From Druceiella hillmani (Eukaryota > Arthropoda > Insecta > Lepidoptera > Hepialidae), in assembly GCA_039881145.1 (NCBI GenBank), contig JAYKKI010000015.1:27803501-27867500 (forward strand): a DNA stretch of 64,000 nucleotides. Reading direction: 5' to 3'. Positions within the stretch are counted from its first letter, which is position 1, and each line of letters opens with the position of its first letter. Both the position numbers and the translations under genes were made by a program. Of this stretch, positions 34,150-46,429 are shown in pieces. The notes below the pieces were generated by a model. It worked only from the letters and a program-made list of their open reading frames with translations, searched no databases and had not been told where the DNA came from.

Positions 34150-34530
34150 CCTACATTGACGTGACCACAATCAACTCGAAGCAGATACCCGTCTATGGAG
34201 ACGGCCATATTTACATAACTCGCTCATCCACGAATGTAAATATTCGTAATAATCACCGGACTCTAGCACCGGTGTTAACTTGCGATAACTTTCTAACGAT
34301 TGACACTGACGCGCCCGAGCTTCCATTCTCAATGTCAGTTCATTACGCGCATAACTTCACCCGGTCCCGGCCGCTAATGAGAGTATACAAACAGACTTGA
34401 CCCTACGGGTATTATCGATAGGAGTTGGCGTAAGCTCGCCGGACCGATACGTCGATGGACGTTTACCGTAAGGTTACTTTGCTTGACCTCGTCGACGGCC
34501 ATATTATGCCGCAGTTTATCAGCCTAATTT
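34150..34530. promoter_or_regulatory. Extended GC-richer island, putative conserved non-coding element
   Basis: Nearly 400 bp of balanced, non-repetitive sequence with many CpG (GCATAACTTCACCCGGTCCC, GCTCGCCGGACCGATACGTC, GACCTCGTCGACGGCCATAT). A 79-codon frame from a GTG (34161-34400) has a protein-like composition but no recognised motif and no clear splice sites. The words GACGGCCATATT and GACGGCCATATTATG occur twice (about 34200 and 34494), which may mark a repeated factor site. Confidence 0.4.
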
Positions 34531-34716
34531 ATCGGTTGAGAATGGGTTCGTTTTATTTTTTATCGTATTTCAGCTAACTGCGTCTTAGAATCTTAGAGGT
34601 TGGTAGGGAGATGTTCGATCTGTGATTGCATTGCTTGCTTATTAGGCCTAATTTCCTGCAGTTTGTGGTTCCATATTTCATTACTTGGGTATTATCAACA
34701 ATAACATTCTAACTAC

Positions 34717-34773
34717 GACTGAACTTAAGCAACATTTTCGATGTGAAAATGTTGATTAACTTAAGTTGCAGTC
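34717..34773. repeat. Imperfect hairpin
   Basis: CAACATTTTC (34730-34739) pairs with GAAAATGTTG (34745-34754) around a 5-nt loop. After a 5-nt bulge, AACTTAAG (34722-34729) pairs with CTTAAGTT (34760-34767), and GACT pairs with AGTC at the base. The bulged shape is more microRNA-like than the perfect hairpins elsewhere in the window. Confidence 0.75.
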
Positions 34774-36119
34774 TTATGTAATTTTGAGCTTTGTTGACAA
34801 TGAATTATGCTATTTGTATCTAATGAAAAGAAAGCGCGAATAAACGAAGATAAGAAATACATATGTAGATAAAAGTTACATATGCATAACGAAGTGTATA
34901 ATTAAATTATCTCTTCTATAATTAATATTTCAGGTTTTCTGTACTTAAAGACGGACCTAGAGAGCTATTAATTTTCGTTATAGCGCAATAAAATTATAAA
35001 AACACGTTACCTGAAATGATTGTTCCAGGAATTCTTGAACCAAATTAATAAAATACAGAAAAAGATAAGAGCAAATAAAGCATTGAATTCGGCTTAAACA
35101 TCACGGGGACTTAAAAGCAGAAGTCATTACGTATCTTGATTTGAATTGAATGTAATCTATTTTCTACTGTGATGCTCTTGATAGAGCAGTAATGGTCATT
35201 ATGTGACACTATCAGGGACTGAGGTAACCTGCCTAATGATGTCTCGCCACCTCTATTTACTTGCCGTCAGCCTGGTGTACTCGTACAAGGGGCCGCCCTC
35301 AACAAATTCGACCTGGTCTACTCAACACGTAGGCGACTGTCCACCCCTGTCCGAAAAGGAACCCTACGAAACTCTCATTCCGCCGTGAGATATAACCAAA
35401 TAATTTGAGAATCCAACATTGTACCAAAGTCGATACATGTGTTCTAGGAGTAGGGACATATTAGTTAGAAATTCAGTACAGGATATTTCCACTAGTCTTC
35501 TCAACCTCTACGTCTTCAGAGCATCTATCTTCTTCCCAATTTTTCGAAACATACTTATCTTTGATCCATATAGAAATAAGAAACACAAGATCTCAAACTA
35601 TACAGATCTTGGTGGTTTTGGTGATATTCCCTTTCCTTGTTACTTTTTTAACTTGTTCATCGCATTTCTAATAATAACGTGAAAAACAATTACGATATTC
35701 AGATATTATTTATTATATTACATATTATTGTCGTTACCACTTTTGTAAGCAGACTGGGTTAATTAATAAAACCGTAACAAATTTTGGTGAAACAAGCCTA
35801 TAGATCTCTAAAAGATAAATACGTAAATTAAAATAGTATTACAGATCGTAAAACGAATTAACATAATTACTTAAAAAAACAATTATCCTAAATAAAACAT
35901 AATCTACTTAATTCAGACTTCAAAACACCAACCATAACATCATTCATGAGTCATCAAACCACCTGCTCCAATATACGAACACGTATACCATTAAAAATAT
36001 TACATTAAAACTTTGTAATTTATTATCTCATTTAAATATCGATTCGAACGGGCTTAATGACTTAAAATTAATATCGCGTTAACTCAGATTTAGCCAAAAG
36101 TATTCTCAATAATTTAACA
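34774..36119. other. Mixed non-coding DNA with two unassigned GC-richer patches
   Basis: 35190-35390 (CAGGGACTGAGGTAACCTGC, GTCAGCCTGGTGTACTCGTA, AAAGGAACCCTACGAAACTC) has an open 61-codon frame and looks like a transposon fragment. 35419-35690 has an 87-codon TTG frame. I recognised neither. The rest is AT-rich. Confidence 0.4.
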
Positions 36120-36460
36120 TGGCGAAAAGTTCAAGTTTTCGGTACAGATTAACTGGTGTTCGAGCCATAAAACCCGCTCCATTAAACAGGACTCGGCTAA
36201 ATCTTAGACCATTAGTTAATAAGCTCCGAGCTTTCGGTTGGTGAACTTTGCGGAGGGCACCGGCGCTCCCGAGTTATAATAACCGTCAGTTTTCTGCACC
36301 GCTTCACCTGAAATATATCAATTATGCTAATACACCGTTTAATTTCCTGCAGACGGAAACAGGAGTTGAATAGATTTCAGTACACTGATATTGTAGAGAC
36401 TGTTTTTCGCGTACAGATACTCGGAGGGTGGTTGGTTGTTGTGTTGTGTTGTGATTGCGG
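36120..36460. promoter_or_regulatory. GC-richer island, putative conserved non-coding element
   Basis: 36170-36330 includes GCCATAAAACCCGCTCC (a CATAAAA homeodomain-type core), TGCGGAGGGCACCGGCGCTC and AATTATGCTAATAC (POU/homeodomain-like). There is no open frame. A GTTGT-rich pentanucleotide run at 36433-36455 follows, with TCAGTAC (36378) as a possible initiator-like word upstream. Both readings are motif-level only. Confidence 0.4.
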
Positions 36461-36882
36461 ATAATTTGTTCTTTCAACGTGAAGGTTGAATGATAATGTA
36501 TAAGTAAATGAGATTTTTTGCGCTTTTAGCATCGTAAATGATTTTAAATGAAGGAACTGACATTAGGAAGTCATTATAAACGAGATAATAAAATGTCTAA
36601 TTTCCTTTTGTTGCATTGTTCTGAATATTGATAAGTCACTAAATATTATTCAAAATACAGTTTTTATACACATTTATGATAAATGTGTAAATACAGACAT
36701 GAAATGTTTATACTTATAACTAAGCAGGGTGAGCAGCAATGATGGTCCGATATACCCTTTAGTATCCTTACGTTCCCAGGATTTTATACACGTTTTTCTT
36801 TTATTTGTAAAATTTCGTTCTTTTTTACTTACTGCATTTCTAAATTATTTCTCATTTTGTTCATTCATTACTTTTTTGATCT

Positions 36883-37004
<122 letters not shown>

Positions 37005-37769
37005 CACATGTATACTTCTGTCAAACTTTTCATCTAGCACAAAGTGGCTGAACCTTGATATGTGTTATAACTTTCGCGATGAAAACGTAAAGAAAAGTTC
37101 TTTTTGGACAATTTTCTCCACTTCAATAATATTAAAAATAACTTTCGAAATAAACATACCTCTAAACTTAACGATAGCTGTAATTACGATCATTTAAAAA
37201 ATTGTTTTTCCAACACTGTGGATTTCTGTTTGAAATTAATTCGCTATAATTTATATGAAGTCTAAATAAGATCAGATATTCAAATTAGGTAAATACCATA
37301 AAAATCTATGTTCTATCCTATAAACATCGAGTGATAGTAAACAAACTAAGACACAAGTCAAAGGTACATAATTTTCCATTTTAATACGATATTAATAACA
37401 CGTGAGCAGCAAGATAACGTTCAGCTGTTTTCAAGGTGCTGTAGACAAAGTTATTTACATTTGATTGTAAACTATCTTTGTTATATTTGATTGTAACTAC
37501 AACTGTCACAAATTAATTAAATTTAAATTTCTTCAAGGTACCTTTTTAAAGTTTACAAGTAGCATACTTAAAGTTGCGTTAATTATAACACATACATTAC
37601 TTAAAATTGCCTAAATTATACATACAAAACGAAACAATTGATTACAATGTATTCGAAATGTAACAGTGAAATTATCGCGGTACATGGACTGAAAGGCAGG
37701 TAATAAAAAAATAACAAATTTTCTTTCATTTCCCTTGACTGACGTTCGTTGAAACTTTTAATTACGGAC
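37005..37769. other. AT-rich non-coding DNA, nothing recognised
   Basis: Contains a diverged local duplication around 37460-37500 (TTTGATTGTAAACT / TTTGATTGTAACTA) and no frame of note. Confidence 0.5.
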
Positions 37770-37910
37770 CGAACTAGAAAGGGGCGTGGCGGAGGCGGCG
37801 GAGGTAATCAATGAAATTACCCGTCATCAAAATGGATCGTGGCAATAACTTAATTGGCAGATATTAAGGCGGCATCGTCCTTTCCGTGCAGCGAGCTAGC
37901 TTTTCACTAA
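37770..37910. promoter_or_regulatory. Small GC-rich island
   Basis: GGGGCGTGGCGGAGGCGGCG (an Sp1/KLF-type GC-box context) is followed by ATCATTACCCGTC-like and GGCGGCATCGTCCTTTCCGT sequence and AGCGAGCTAGCT, ending near 37905. No open frame. Confidence 0.4.
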
Positions 37911-38600
37911 AAGATGAATAATCAAGAGTTTAATAGTGGTGTTTTCAACGTCTATGTCGATATATATTTTAATCTTGTGGTATAATATTTTAGAGAAATT
38001 AAAATATCTATTGTACTTGGTATAACACCAAGTAGAATGCCTCCCTTTGTTTTATTTGAATTGGCAAACTTAAATTGACTGCTGTCGATTGTGATGAACA
38101 AACTTAAAAAACATTACATTTATCGATTCAATTATGTGTCTCTCAATAACTCAATAAACATAACTGATGTAGTCTTTTTTATCAACCACCGTTTAACTCA
38201 AATATAACTATAATTAGTACTATATCAAATACATTGTTTTTTTAAAAACTATTGGTCGATACTATAAGCGTAATTTTGGATGAAACAAACCGAAAATACA
38301 AAAATACTAATTATTAGTTTTCAAACCTATTTTATTCATTTGATTTTCATTAGACGCTTACCAAATTTAAATTAATGAATTAAATTTCATAAAAAGAAAA
38401 ATCTGCTAAAATTAATTTTTAATGAAACTATGTGAACATTGCGCACATCAATTATTGCTCTTTTTTTATAGCCAGTGCCAAATTCAACCAATTTAATGTA
38501 TAATTTACTTATGCTTTATAGTTCTGTACATTTTTATTTGATATTTGGCATAGGTTCCTTATAACACGTTGCACACTTGGCCATTGAGAGCTAGCCCAAA
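37911..38600. other. AT-rich non-coding DNA, nothing recognised
   Basis: No repeat, frame or motif cluster identified. Confidence 0.5.
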
Positions 38601-38812
38601 AAAGTATAAGATTTCGACCGACACTTTTGTTACAGTAAAAAATTATAAGATTTCGACCGACTCCTTTGCTACAGTATAAGCGTTTGCGTGTTTACAATCG
38701 CATATCTATATATAGGTATAATATATTACTACAGTATAGACATGCGTGTTTAAAAGCGCATATCAAAATATAGGTATAATATATTATTATAGTGCAGCAT
38801 GCGCATCAGTTG
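38601..38812. repeat. Two nested tandem repeats (39-bp and 60-bp units)
   Basis: TATAAGATTTCGACCGAC at 38605 recurs at 38644 (39-bp period). A 60-bp unit starting CTACAGTATA at 38669 recurs at 38729; both copies contain GCGTGTTTA, CGCATATC and ATATAGGTATAATATATTA. A third, degraded start (TTATAGTGCAGCATGCGCAT) follows at about 38787. Units are diverged by 10-20%. Confidence 0.85.
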
Positions 38813-39013
38813 TATTCGTTTAAGTGTGTGTGTTTAGCAATCCGTGCGTGCCAAAATACTCACAACCTCTCTTCACTATTTTCAAACTCATGTTATTGTT
38901 ATCAATAAATATTAAATTGCGAAAGTTACTCAGCAGAAGTAGAGGATGGTTATGATGAAGTCGGGTAAGCACCAGTGTTAAAGTGACAATAAGTGGATGA
39001 TTTATTTTAAATT

Positions 39014-39016
<3 letters not shown>

Positions 39017-39084
<68 letters not shown>

Positions 39085-39109
39085 CTGTGTGTATGTGTGT
39101 ATGTATATA
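39017..39109. repeat. Compound (AT)n(GT)n microsatellite
   Basis: AT tract 39017-39064 passes directly into an imperfect GT/GTCT/GTAT tract to about 39109. Confidence 0.97.
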
Positions 39110-40105
39110 AAGCTTTTATTTCAATAGCGAAGTAACTAAGGCATCGACGGCTGTGACATACTAATTTATGAGAATTTGTAAGATCAAAAAATAAAACCAA
39201 TGCACAAAGATGTAAAGAATATCGTGATCCCTTGATATATTTCTTTTCATTTTTTATTTAACTACTCTCAAACGTTATTAACTTATTTTAATGTGGCTGT
39301 TATTTAACACATAATATACAGTAAAAACAACTTCCTTCCAAGCGGGTGTCCCACGACACCTTTCGTTGGTTTTTTTGATATTTATTTATTTTACCAATTT
39401 GAGTACTTATTAACACTGGCATTGTCATTATAGAAATTATTATATGCAGATAGTTTCTAAATAGAGAGAAAAATGAGTACCGTTTGAAGTAATGACTTCA
39501 GAGAAATGTAAAAAAAAGTGCTTGGCAACGTGAACAAAGGCTTTTATAAATAAAAACTTGTGGCAATAGAATTCCAGGTAATCACGAATGACAACTTATA
39601 TATCTTTGAGGATTTCCATTGCCAGAAGCTCATACATCATCATTAGACCTTGTTCCAGCTGATGCTGTGATAGCTTTGTGAATAAAAGCTTGCGTGACAA
39701 AACAAAAATGTATGACATATGTTTAACGGATGATACACATGTATAAGATAAGAGCTAAGTTTTCCTTTTGAGGTATGCAAGTCCAAAAATACTTTAAAAC
39801 AATGATAACGTAAAAAAATAGTAATTAAAATAGTTTCTAAAGTAAATGTTTAACATAGACGTGTCGTAATTTGTCCCATTGCGCTCTATTTCTGAATTAC
39901 GATTTAACGGAATATTGATGGAGAGAAAGACTACAAACGTTGAATATTAAACTTAATAAAGACAGTAAATTAATATTTATACTCAGAGTAACATCAGTTA
40001 TTGGGGACAAAAATGTATTATGTGAAACCCTTAGAAAATGCCCAGTTTTCCAAGGTAATGTGTTAGTTTACATATTAGAATATACGTATATGTGTGTACA
40101 TATAT

Positions 40106-40108
<3 letters not shown>
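39110..40108. other. AT-rich non-coding DNA, nothing recognised
   Basis: No frame or repeat of note. Confidence 0.5.

Positions 40109-40169
<61 letters not shown>
40109..40169. repeat. (TA)30 microsatellite
   Basis: Preceded by an imperfect GTGTGTACATATATAGA lead and followed by TTCCAACTAGG. Confidence 0.97.
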
Positions 40170-40171
<2 letters not shown>

Positions 40172-40484
40172 CAACTAGGTATATCTTGGTCTTACAATTT
40201 GTAAACAATGGATTTAATTTATAAGAATTGAAAAATTTATTTGAGTACAACATTTATTGCGAGATAGAAAAACTTGTTTATTAGGTAAAAATTTATTTTT
40301 GTTCTATTTTTAAATATTTTTATGTAGTAACTATTGTATTATTAGTCTGGGTCACTTTAAAATATTAGATATGTGTCACTATGGTATAAAAGTTTGAAAT
40401 ACAAAACGATTTTGTAGTTGCCTTGTATATCTTAACAAACTACTTTTATAACGAGTATTGGTACTTTCGTATGTAATACATATG

Positions 40485-40562
40485 TTATACACACATGCAT
40501 ACACCCACACGCACGCGAGCACGCGCACGCGTAGATGCACACATCATACACACGTACACTAT
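40485..40562. repeat. Purine/pyrimidine-alternating CA/CG-rich tract
   Basis: Runs of ACACATGCATACACCCACAC, CACGCGAGCACGCGCACGCG and ACACACGTACAC alternate purine and pyrimidine over about 75 bp, a composition that favours Z-DNA. It is not a pure microsatellite. Confidence 0.7.
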
Positions 40563-40744
40563 GAGTGTGTCTATAATAAAAATAATACATATGTATATCT
40601 ACAGTAATCTAACAAATCGAAATATACAACACGTAACTTTTTTATGTTCTTTTTTATATTTCAGCTTTAAGTGCTATAATTTTATGCAAAATTTGTACAA
40701 GGTTACACTTTATTAGGATTCACATATCGACCAACAATCACACA

Positions 40745-41030
40745 ATCCATTAGGGGTTTTCATTTTTATCCCCACGCCCGCCCGGCACAACAATATTCTG
40801 TCATCTTATTTATAATCAGAGGAAATAATGAAGCGCGTTAGTTATGACGGCTGTCAGCATTATCGGCGCCCTCGTTACGGCGGTACCGCCCGCTCAGGGG
40901 AAATGGAAAGGAAATTAGCATAAGAGACATTGTTGCCCTAGCCGACGAGCGCTGATGAGCTATGGAAGGCTATACGAGTCGTTTCATGAAAGTCGTCGGC
41001 CCTCTGTAAAGGGAGAATTAATATGTCTCG
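40745..41030. promoter_or_regulatory. GC-rich island, putative conserved non-coding element
   Basis: Dense CpG at 40780-40910 (CACGCCCGCCCGGCACAACA, ATTATCGGCGCCCTCGTTAC, GGCGGTACCGCCCGCTCAGG). It includes the short palindrome GGCGGTACCGCC (40880-40891). Balanced sequence continues to 41010 with GTTATGACGG and CATGAAAGTCGTCGG. No credible frame. Confidence 0.45.
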
Positions 41031-41325
41031 TTTATAAGAGTTTAATGACAAGTTCAAGCTGTAAAATATTGTATCGATTACCTGCAAAGGAATGATATTA
41101 TATATTAAGAGCTTTAAAATCTATTTTATAAAATTCTAGAAGTATGTAATGGATTATAATAAAATAATATCGTTTAAAACTGATTAAATAATTTTACTTG
41201 CATCTAGATTTAATGTCACTGAGTTAAACGTTAACTTAAAAAGCAACCATTAAAGGAAGAGGTATGTATGCAATATGTACCTAAGAATAATTAATATCGG
41301 TATCAAACATTTGGCGGAATTGTTT

Positions 41326-41430
41326 ACTAGCTGTGTCTACGACTTCCTTCGCGTGTAATTACGAATAAAATTTGTTTTTCTCTTAGGTATAGGTTGCTCC
41401 TGTATACCATATTTCATCAAAATCATTACA
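41326..41430 (+). mobile_element. Fragment of a common lepidopteran dispersed repeat
   Basis: ACTAGCTGTGTCTACGACTT then CCTTCGCGTGTAATTACG, with TTGCTCCTGTATACCATATT and TCATCAAAATC downstream, follows the layout of a very common lepidopteran repeat (TAGCTGTGCCCGCGACTTCG-like start, ATTTCATNAAAATC further on). This is recognised from memory. It is the best single clue to the taxon. Confidence 0.55.
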
Positions 41431-42099
41431 AAAAATTAGGAATTAAATTTCTAAAAAAATTTAGGAACAATCGATAAACATTTATCAATAAAGTATATAA
41501 CAGTAATAAGTGTCACGTTGGAACTTTCCGTAATAAGAAAGTTATTGTTATCATTTGAAATTTTTGAAAAAAAATTCCACGTACGTTTTTTCATCTTATA
41601 TTAATTAAAATTTAATAACTAAATAAAAGAATCTAAGAATATAATTTGTTACGCTTAGAAAGTAAAAACAAAATTATTCAAAATGAAACAATATCTCTTT
41701 CTTTAATTAGCAAACGACTCCTATTAATTTTCTCCACTATAACTATGACATTTAACACTTTTAAGTTAAATAGCAATGTCACTGGAAACTTAACTTTTAT
41801 TTAATTTATACTAATCAACGAAATTAGGATTAGGCTCCTACATTGTTAAATATTCAATTGATTTTACGCCACTAAAGTCTACTTAGACCTAATACGAAAT
41901 CGATGTATGAAACGATTAAGCTCATACACGCCAGCATTTTCGTCATCACCAGTATGCCATCGTATCTATACTAAAACAAAGCGTTCTCGGTGCTTTCAAC
42001 TCGCCATTAAACGCCAGCATTACGCAGCCAAATAACAACTTATAAAATGTTTCAGAGTTAATTTTCCTTAAATTATTTCATTTGAATAACAAAACAGAC

Positions 42100-42350
42100 A
42101 CGGAGTCCAGACGTGGCGTCATGTTTTTCGCCAAGGCAATTTAATTTACACGATGTCGGTACCGATAAGATCGGGGTTCGAACCCGGGCCGCGTCCGCGC
42201 GTAATTACGTCTAATTACGGTACAATTAGAACGATTATCGTCGTAACAATACTTTGCCGGCCCGCCGTTGTTTCGTATTTTCGTCGAGTTTTGTGTGGCT
42301 TCAAACGGAGCGGAGTTCCTACACTGTTTCCGGTTTGCTTGTGCTGATTG
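42100..42350. promoter_or_regulatory. GC-rich island with phased homeodomain sites
   Basis: CpG-rich sequence 42110-42310. TAATTA cores lie at 42202-42207 and 42212-42217 (10 bp apart), and a CAATTA core at 42223-42228 (11 bp further), so three sites face the same side of the helix. Just upstream is GGGGTTCGAACCCGGG (42174-42189), a palindrome that contains a Pol III B-box-like word; no A-box or cloverleaf was found. A 64-codon ATG frame (42153-42347) is overlapped by this motif structure and has no domain. Confidence 0.5.
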
Positions 42351-44102
42351 ATTGTTGTAAGTCGGTAATAGCTCGGGGTGAAATTCTAAGTTTTTGAAGA
42401 GGTATACCTTAATACATTATTTTTAAATACGAAAGGGGAGTTTCAGGTTTATATGAAATTAAGTTACTTGGTAATAAAAATTATAAAGACAAAATTTCAG
42501 AAAACATTGGCTTGATTATAGATACCACGTAGATGCTTAAAATTTAATAAAAGAATGTATTTCAAAGAAATGAGTAAAGTGGAAAATAAAGGACGGAAAC
42601 TGTATTAGTAATTCCTAAAGACCGAGATAGATTTAATTGGAAACGACAGGAAATTATGTATAAAATCAAAATAAAAAGTTATGTAAATAAAAACAATATT
42701 TACAACTGATTTCCAGAGGATAAAAATGTGACGTAGCAGCATAGATAGCTTTCTATTATTTCTGTATAATCTGCTACGACGGAAAATGATATTATGGTAA
42801 AATAAAAAACAAAATACACGAAAGAAACTAAAATATTTGTGTATTTTTCATAAATTATAAATTTGTTGTCTTAAAAATTACAACTATTTAGTAATATTGT
42901 GGAACAGATCATAATCTGCACAATGACGTAAGTATTCGAAGTTAAAGTAAAATTATTTATTTTACTTTACAAGCACAAATTGTTAGTTATCAAATCGATT
43001 AAGGGTCAAGCAAAAATTAAATATTGATTTCATCTCATTTCCTAGGTTTTTAAGTTTTTACGTCTTAAATTATTACTATATACAAAAGTAGTAGCAATAA
43101 TTAATACATAGATAATCGAGACAATACGGAAAGGAGCAACATTAATAGAGAAAAAAAATTAATTTAATAAAATAATTTAAAAAATACAAATATCTACATT
43201 TTATCGTCTATTCTGTCTGTTTAGCTTGCTTTGTCTAAGACCACTTACGGATCGACCTTTCAAATGCATCCAAGTATGCAGACGTCTTCAGGGATGGAGG
43301 AAGATTGTTCGGTACTGTTGTAATAGGAAACTTGAAACCGTAAACATAACCTGTTATGCGATGTTCCGGAATTAAATTACATTACAGTAACCTGTAAGTT
43401 TTGAAATAACTAACTTCATAATAAAAAATATATGCCTATAATTAAAATTCATACGGCAGAAACGAATTACAGATGTAACTTTTAAAAAGTATATAACATA
43501 TTATTTTGCACATTTGAAATTAAGAAAAATTTTCTGCAATTACAAGTTGTAAATGCTGACAGACAAACATATTTACATATTTTTTTTAGTATAAGCCATT
43601 TTTGGTATAAACCACGTATGAAAAAAAATAAAATAATTTCGGAATAGAAAAAATATCATGCTGGAAATTGAAAATAAGACAAGAAGGAAATTATAAAGTA
43701 TGGAACACTCAATCTTAAACACTTTGTCAGTTATGATAATTTTAATTTTACAAAACACATGAAAATTACTAACATTAACAGTGTCTTTTTCAACGCAATC
43801 AGCTTGGTTTTGACTGCATCTTAATTTATATGATATAGCAATTCGATCCGGCTTCGCCCAGATTAAAATTTGATTTGCTCAAATTGAAATCATATATGGA
43901 AGCAAATCGCCAAGTAAATTAATTTCACCATTTAAATTCGAGAATTAAGTCAGTCATTTGACAAATGGTCTTTACCTAACACGTACAAAAAAATAAATTA
44001 AGAAACAAATTATAAAATTGCTGATTAAGTATGGAAATATTTCATTTCGCACAAATACACAAAGATAAGTTATTTTTAATTTTGAAAATAATGTAAGTTC
44101 AT
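42351..44102. other. AT-rich non-coding DNA
   Basis: 43200-43380 is more complex (GACCACTTACGGATCGACCT, GCAGACGTCTTCAGGGATGG) and may be transposon debris; unassigned. The minus-strand frame 43573-43758 is a low-complexity hydrophobic run. Confidence 0.45.
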
Positions 44103-44470
44103 CTATTTTAACAAATCTTTCTGAAATTTTCTATCAACATGCCTATACTTCCGGAAAAATCTTAATTGAATAGGTGTTTTACATTCCAGTCGCTGCAGTA
44201 GACGACATTGGTTACAAAGGAAATATTTTATTCTAATATATAAATTGTCTATGACATGACGATGGTAGTAAGAAATTCCGAGAACACCTACAGTGAGTTC
44301 CCATATTAAGTTAAATATCGCATGCCAAATTAAATGACATAATTGAGGGGGTAACATCGCGTGCCGCTGTTGTTAATAGCCACTACTGCAATGATTGCAA
44401 ATAACTATGCGGTGTAAGACTCTAGGCATATTCGGAGCCTTATGCCATGTTCCAGTGCTGCATGGTGATT
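44103..44470 (-). other. Unassigned GC-richer stretch with an 84-codon ATG frame
   Basis: On the minus strand a frame from ATG at 44357 to 44103 encodes a peptide with FLCNQCRLLQRLECKT and KYRHVDRKFQKDLL segments. The 110 bp upstream (44360-44470) are also relatively GC-rich and non-repetitive. It could be a small exon, a transposon relic or a conserved non-coding element. I do not recognise it, and the sequence has no splice signals that I trust. Confidence 0.25.
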
Positions 44471-45770
44471 ACCGCATTAATAAATTAATTATTATTGAGA
44501 AAGATTTCAGAAATTTGTCTTACCGTAAACTTGCGTTAGCTTTCTCGGCGTCTGCCAAGAATATGTGATAAATCGCTAAATGTGAACGTAGTGTTTTAAT
44601 TCTAGCTTTCATTAGTTAATTATTTAGGTTTGAAAAATCTCTTATAAATACTAATAATATACGTGAGTGTGTTATGAACGTAAATCTACATTTCAATAAT
44701 ATCGAATTTGTTATTTCATTAACACTATAGGGGATATTTTCTGTTTGTATTAGATATTAGTTTGATATTTTGAATATTCAGTAATGTGTTATAAACTCAC
44801 TTTTTGTTATTTTAATTATATGAATCGATCTCTTTGAAAAAACCTCTTTCAAAAACGACGGAAAAGTGTAAATTAAATCCTTCTAAACTAAAAGGTTTTA
44901 AATTTATGATAAGTGTTAAAACTAAAAAATATTGTTTATCATTGCCTCTGAGACGTGATTTCCAAGATTAAATATTTATTACCAAACAGAATGAAGTTGT
45001 AACTTTAAAATTAACTAAATTAAACATTTTTAAGGAACTTTCACACCGCGTTTATTGCAAAATTGATTTTATTATTATATTTATCTTCAGAACATAAACT
45101 CAAAGTAAACGTTATAAAAGTTATTCTAGGTCAGGTAAATTTTATTGATAGAAAATGGTAACTCTGCTATATTGACAATTATTAAATACGCTTTTCTGCA
45201 ATATTGCCACTTTGTTATTTTTTAAACAGTAGTATTTAATATTTTTGCTGTTTTTCTATTCGTCAGAAGAACTACAACAATAACGTGGAAATTAACGACA
45301 ATTACGAAAATGAGAAATACCTCCCAAAAACTGATATAATGGTGTGGTAATTGTGCTTCCTTACGAGTGACGTTGACGTACAGTAGAAATATGGATTGCT
45401 TTATCTGCTTATTTATTTGGTTTGACCTGAATAAATATTGTCAAATGTTGTAACTTTTAGACTTATAATTGCCATAATAGTGACATTGTAAGCAAATAAA
45501 ACCTTATTTTTATCATTTGAAGTTAAATAATAATTAATTTTTTATTAACGAAATAATTTATTTCAGTAATAAAAGTCCAGCTTTATATTTTCTAATCTTT
45601 TTAATGTACTTATAGTAATCAGAGTACTGCAAATTACAATAAATTTCGAGCTATCTTTTAGAGTGAAACTATACAAACTGACACAAAATGCGTCATGTCA
45701 TATTAAAACCACAAAGTATAATAATCCATAACGAGACAGTTCTTGCGTAACTGCTCAGACATATCGAGAA
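44471..45770. other. AT-rich non-coding DNA, nothing recognised
   Basis: No feature found. Confidence 0.5.
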
Positions 45771-45810
45771 AAAATAATTTGGTTATTTCCCTCTTTGAAT
45801 CTGGAGTAGA

Positions 45811-46010
45811 CTACCTAGACTGCCAATGAGCATCAACGAAGTTCAAAATATGCCCTTTTCTATTACTAAGTAATTCATCTACAAACAACTCGAATTGTAA
45901 CGGACCAGCATCAAAAATCTTACCTCGTGTTAAGATGAAATTTGCCGCCAGTTCCACGATCGCAAAGTAGGCAGACAGAAAACCCGCCAAAACCGGCAAA
46001 GCATCCTTTT
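45811..46010 (-). other. Short minus-strand frame with a donor-like site, unassigned
   Basis: A 62-codon frame (TTG first codon at 45999) reads VLAGFLSAYFAIVELAANFI then LTRGKIFDAGPLQFELFVDE. Base composition here is less AT-biased than in the flanks. ACGAGGTAAGAT (about 45922-45933 on the plus-strand coordinates, read in reverse) is a good splice-donor match inside the frame. It is equally consistent with a decayed transposon reading in another register (a FAGFGGFSVCLLCDRGTGGK-type translation). I do not recognise it. Confidence 0.25.
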
Positions 46011-46429
46011 AATATATTATAACGGTGATTATAACCAGTGATTATAACGATGCGTGCCTAACCTTTTTAAAAGAGGGAAACAGTATTTAAAAGAAAAACG
46101 TGGAAAATAATTCTGGAAAATATAAATTTTTTAGATCTTTTTTGAATGCAACTGTTGACGATATGAGCCAAAATTCATAGTTCAGCTAAATAATGTAATT
46201 TGTTGTAGATTTTACTTATACTGAATTTAATCTGAACCAAATATCTACCGATTACGTTCCACAGTTTTTCAGAATAAACGGATTTTCCTTTCTTTATTCA
46301 TTATCTCCTGAAAATAAATAAGCAAAGGTATTCCGCTACAAATATTTTCAATATTATATTTCAACCATTGCAAATACTATTTTTAATCGGTAAAAAAAAT
46401 ATATCAACCAAAACTTCCGCGCAATAAAG

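Noticed and set aside
42150..42200. A tRNA gene suggested by GGTTCGAACCC
   Set aside because: The T-arm bases do not pair in the required 5+7+5 pattern, and no A-box, anticodon arm or acceptor stem could be found upstream.
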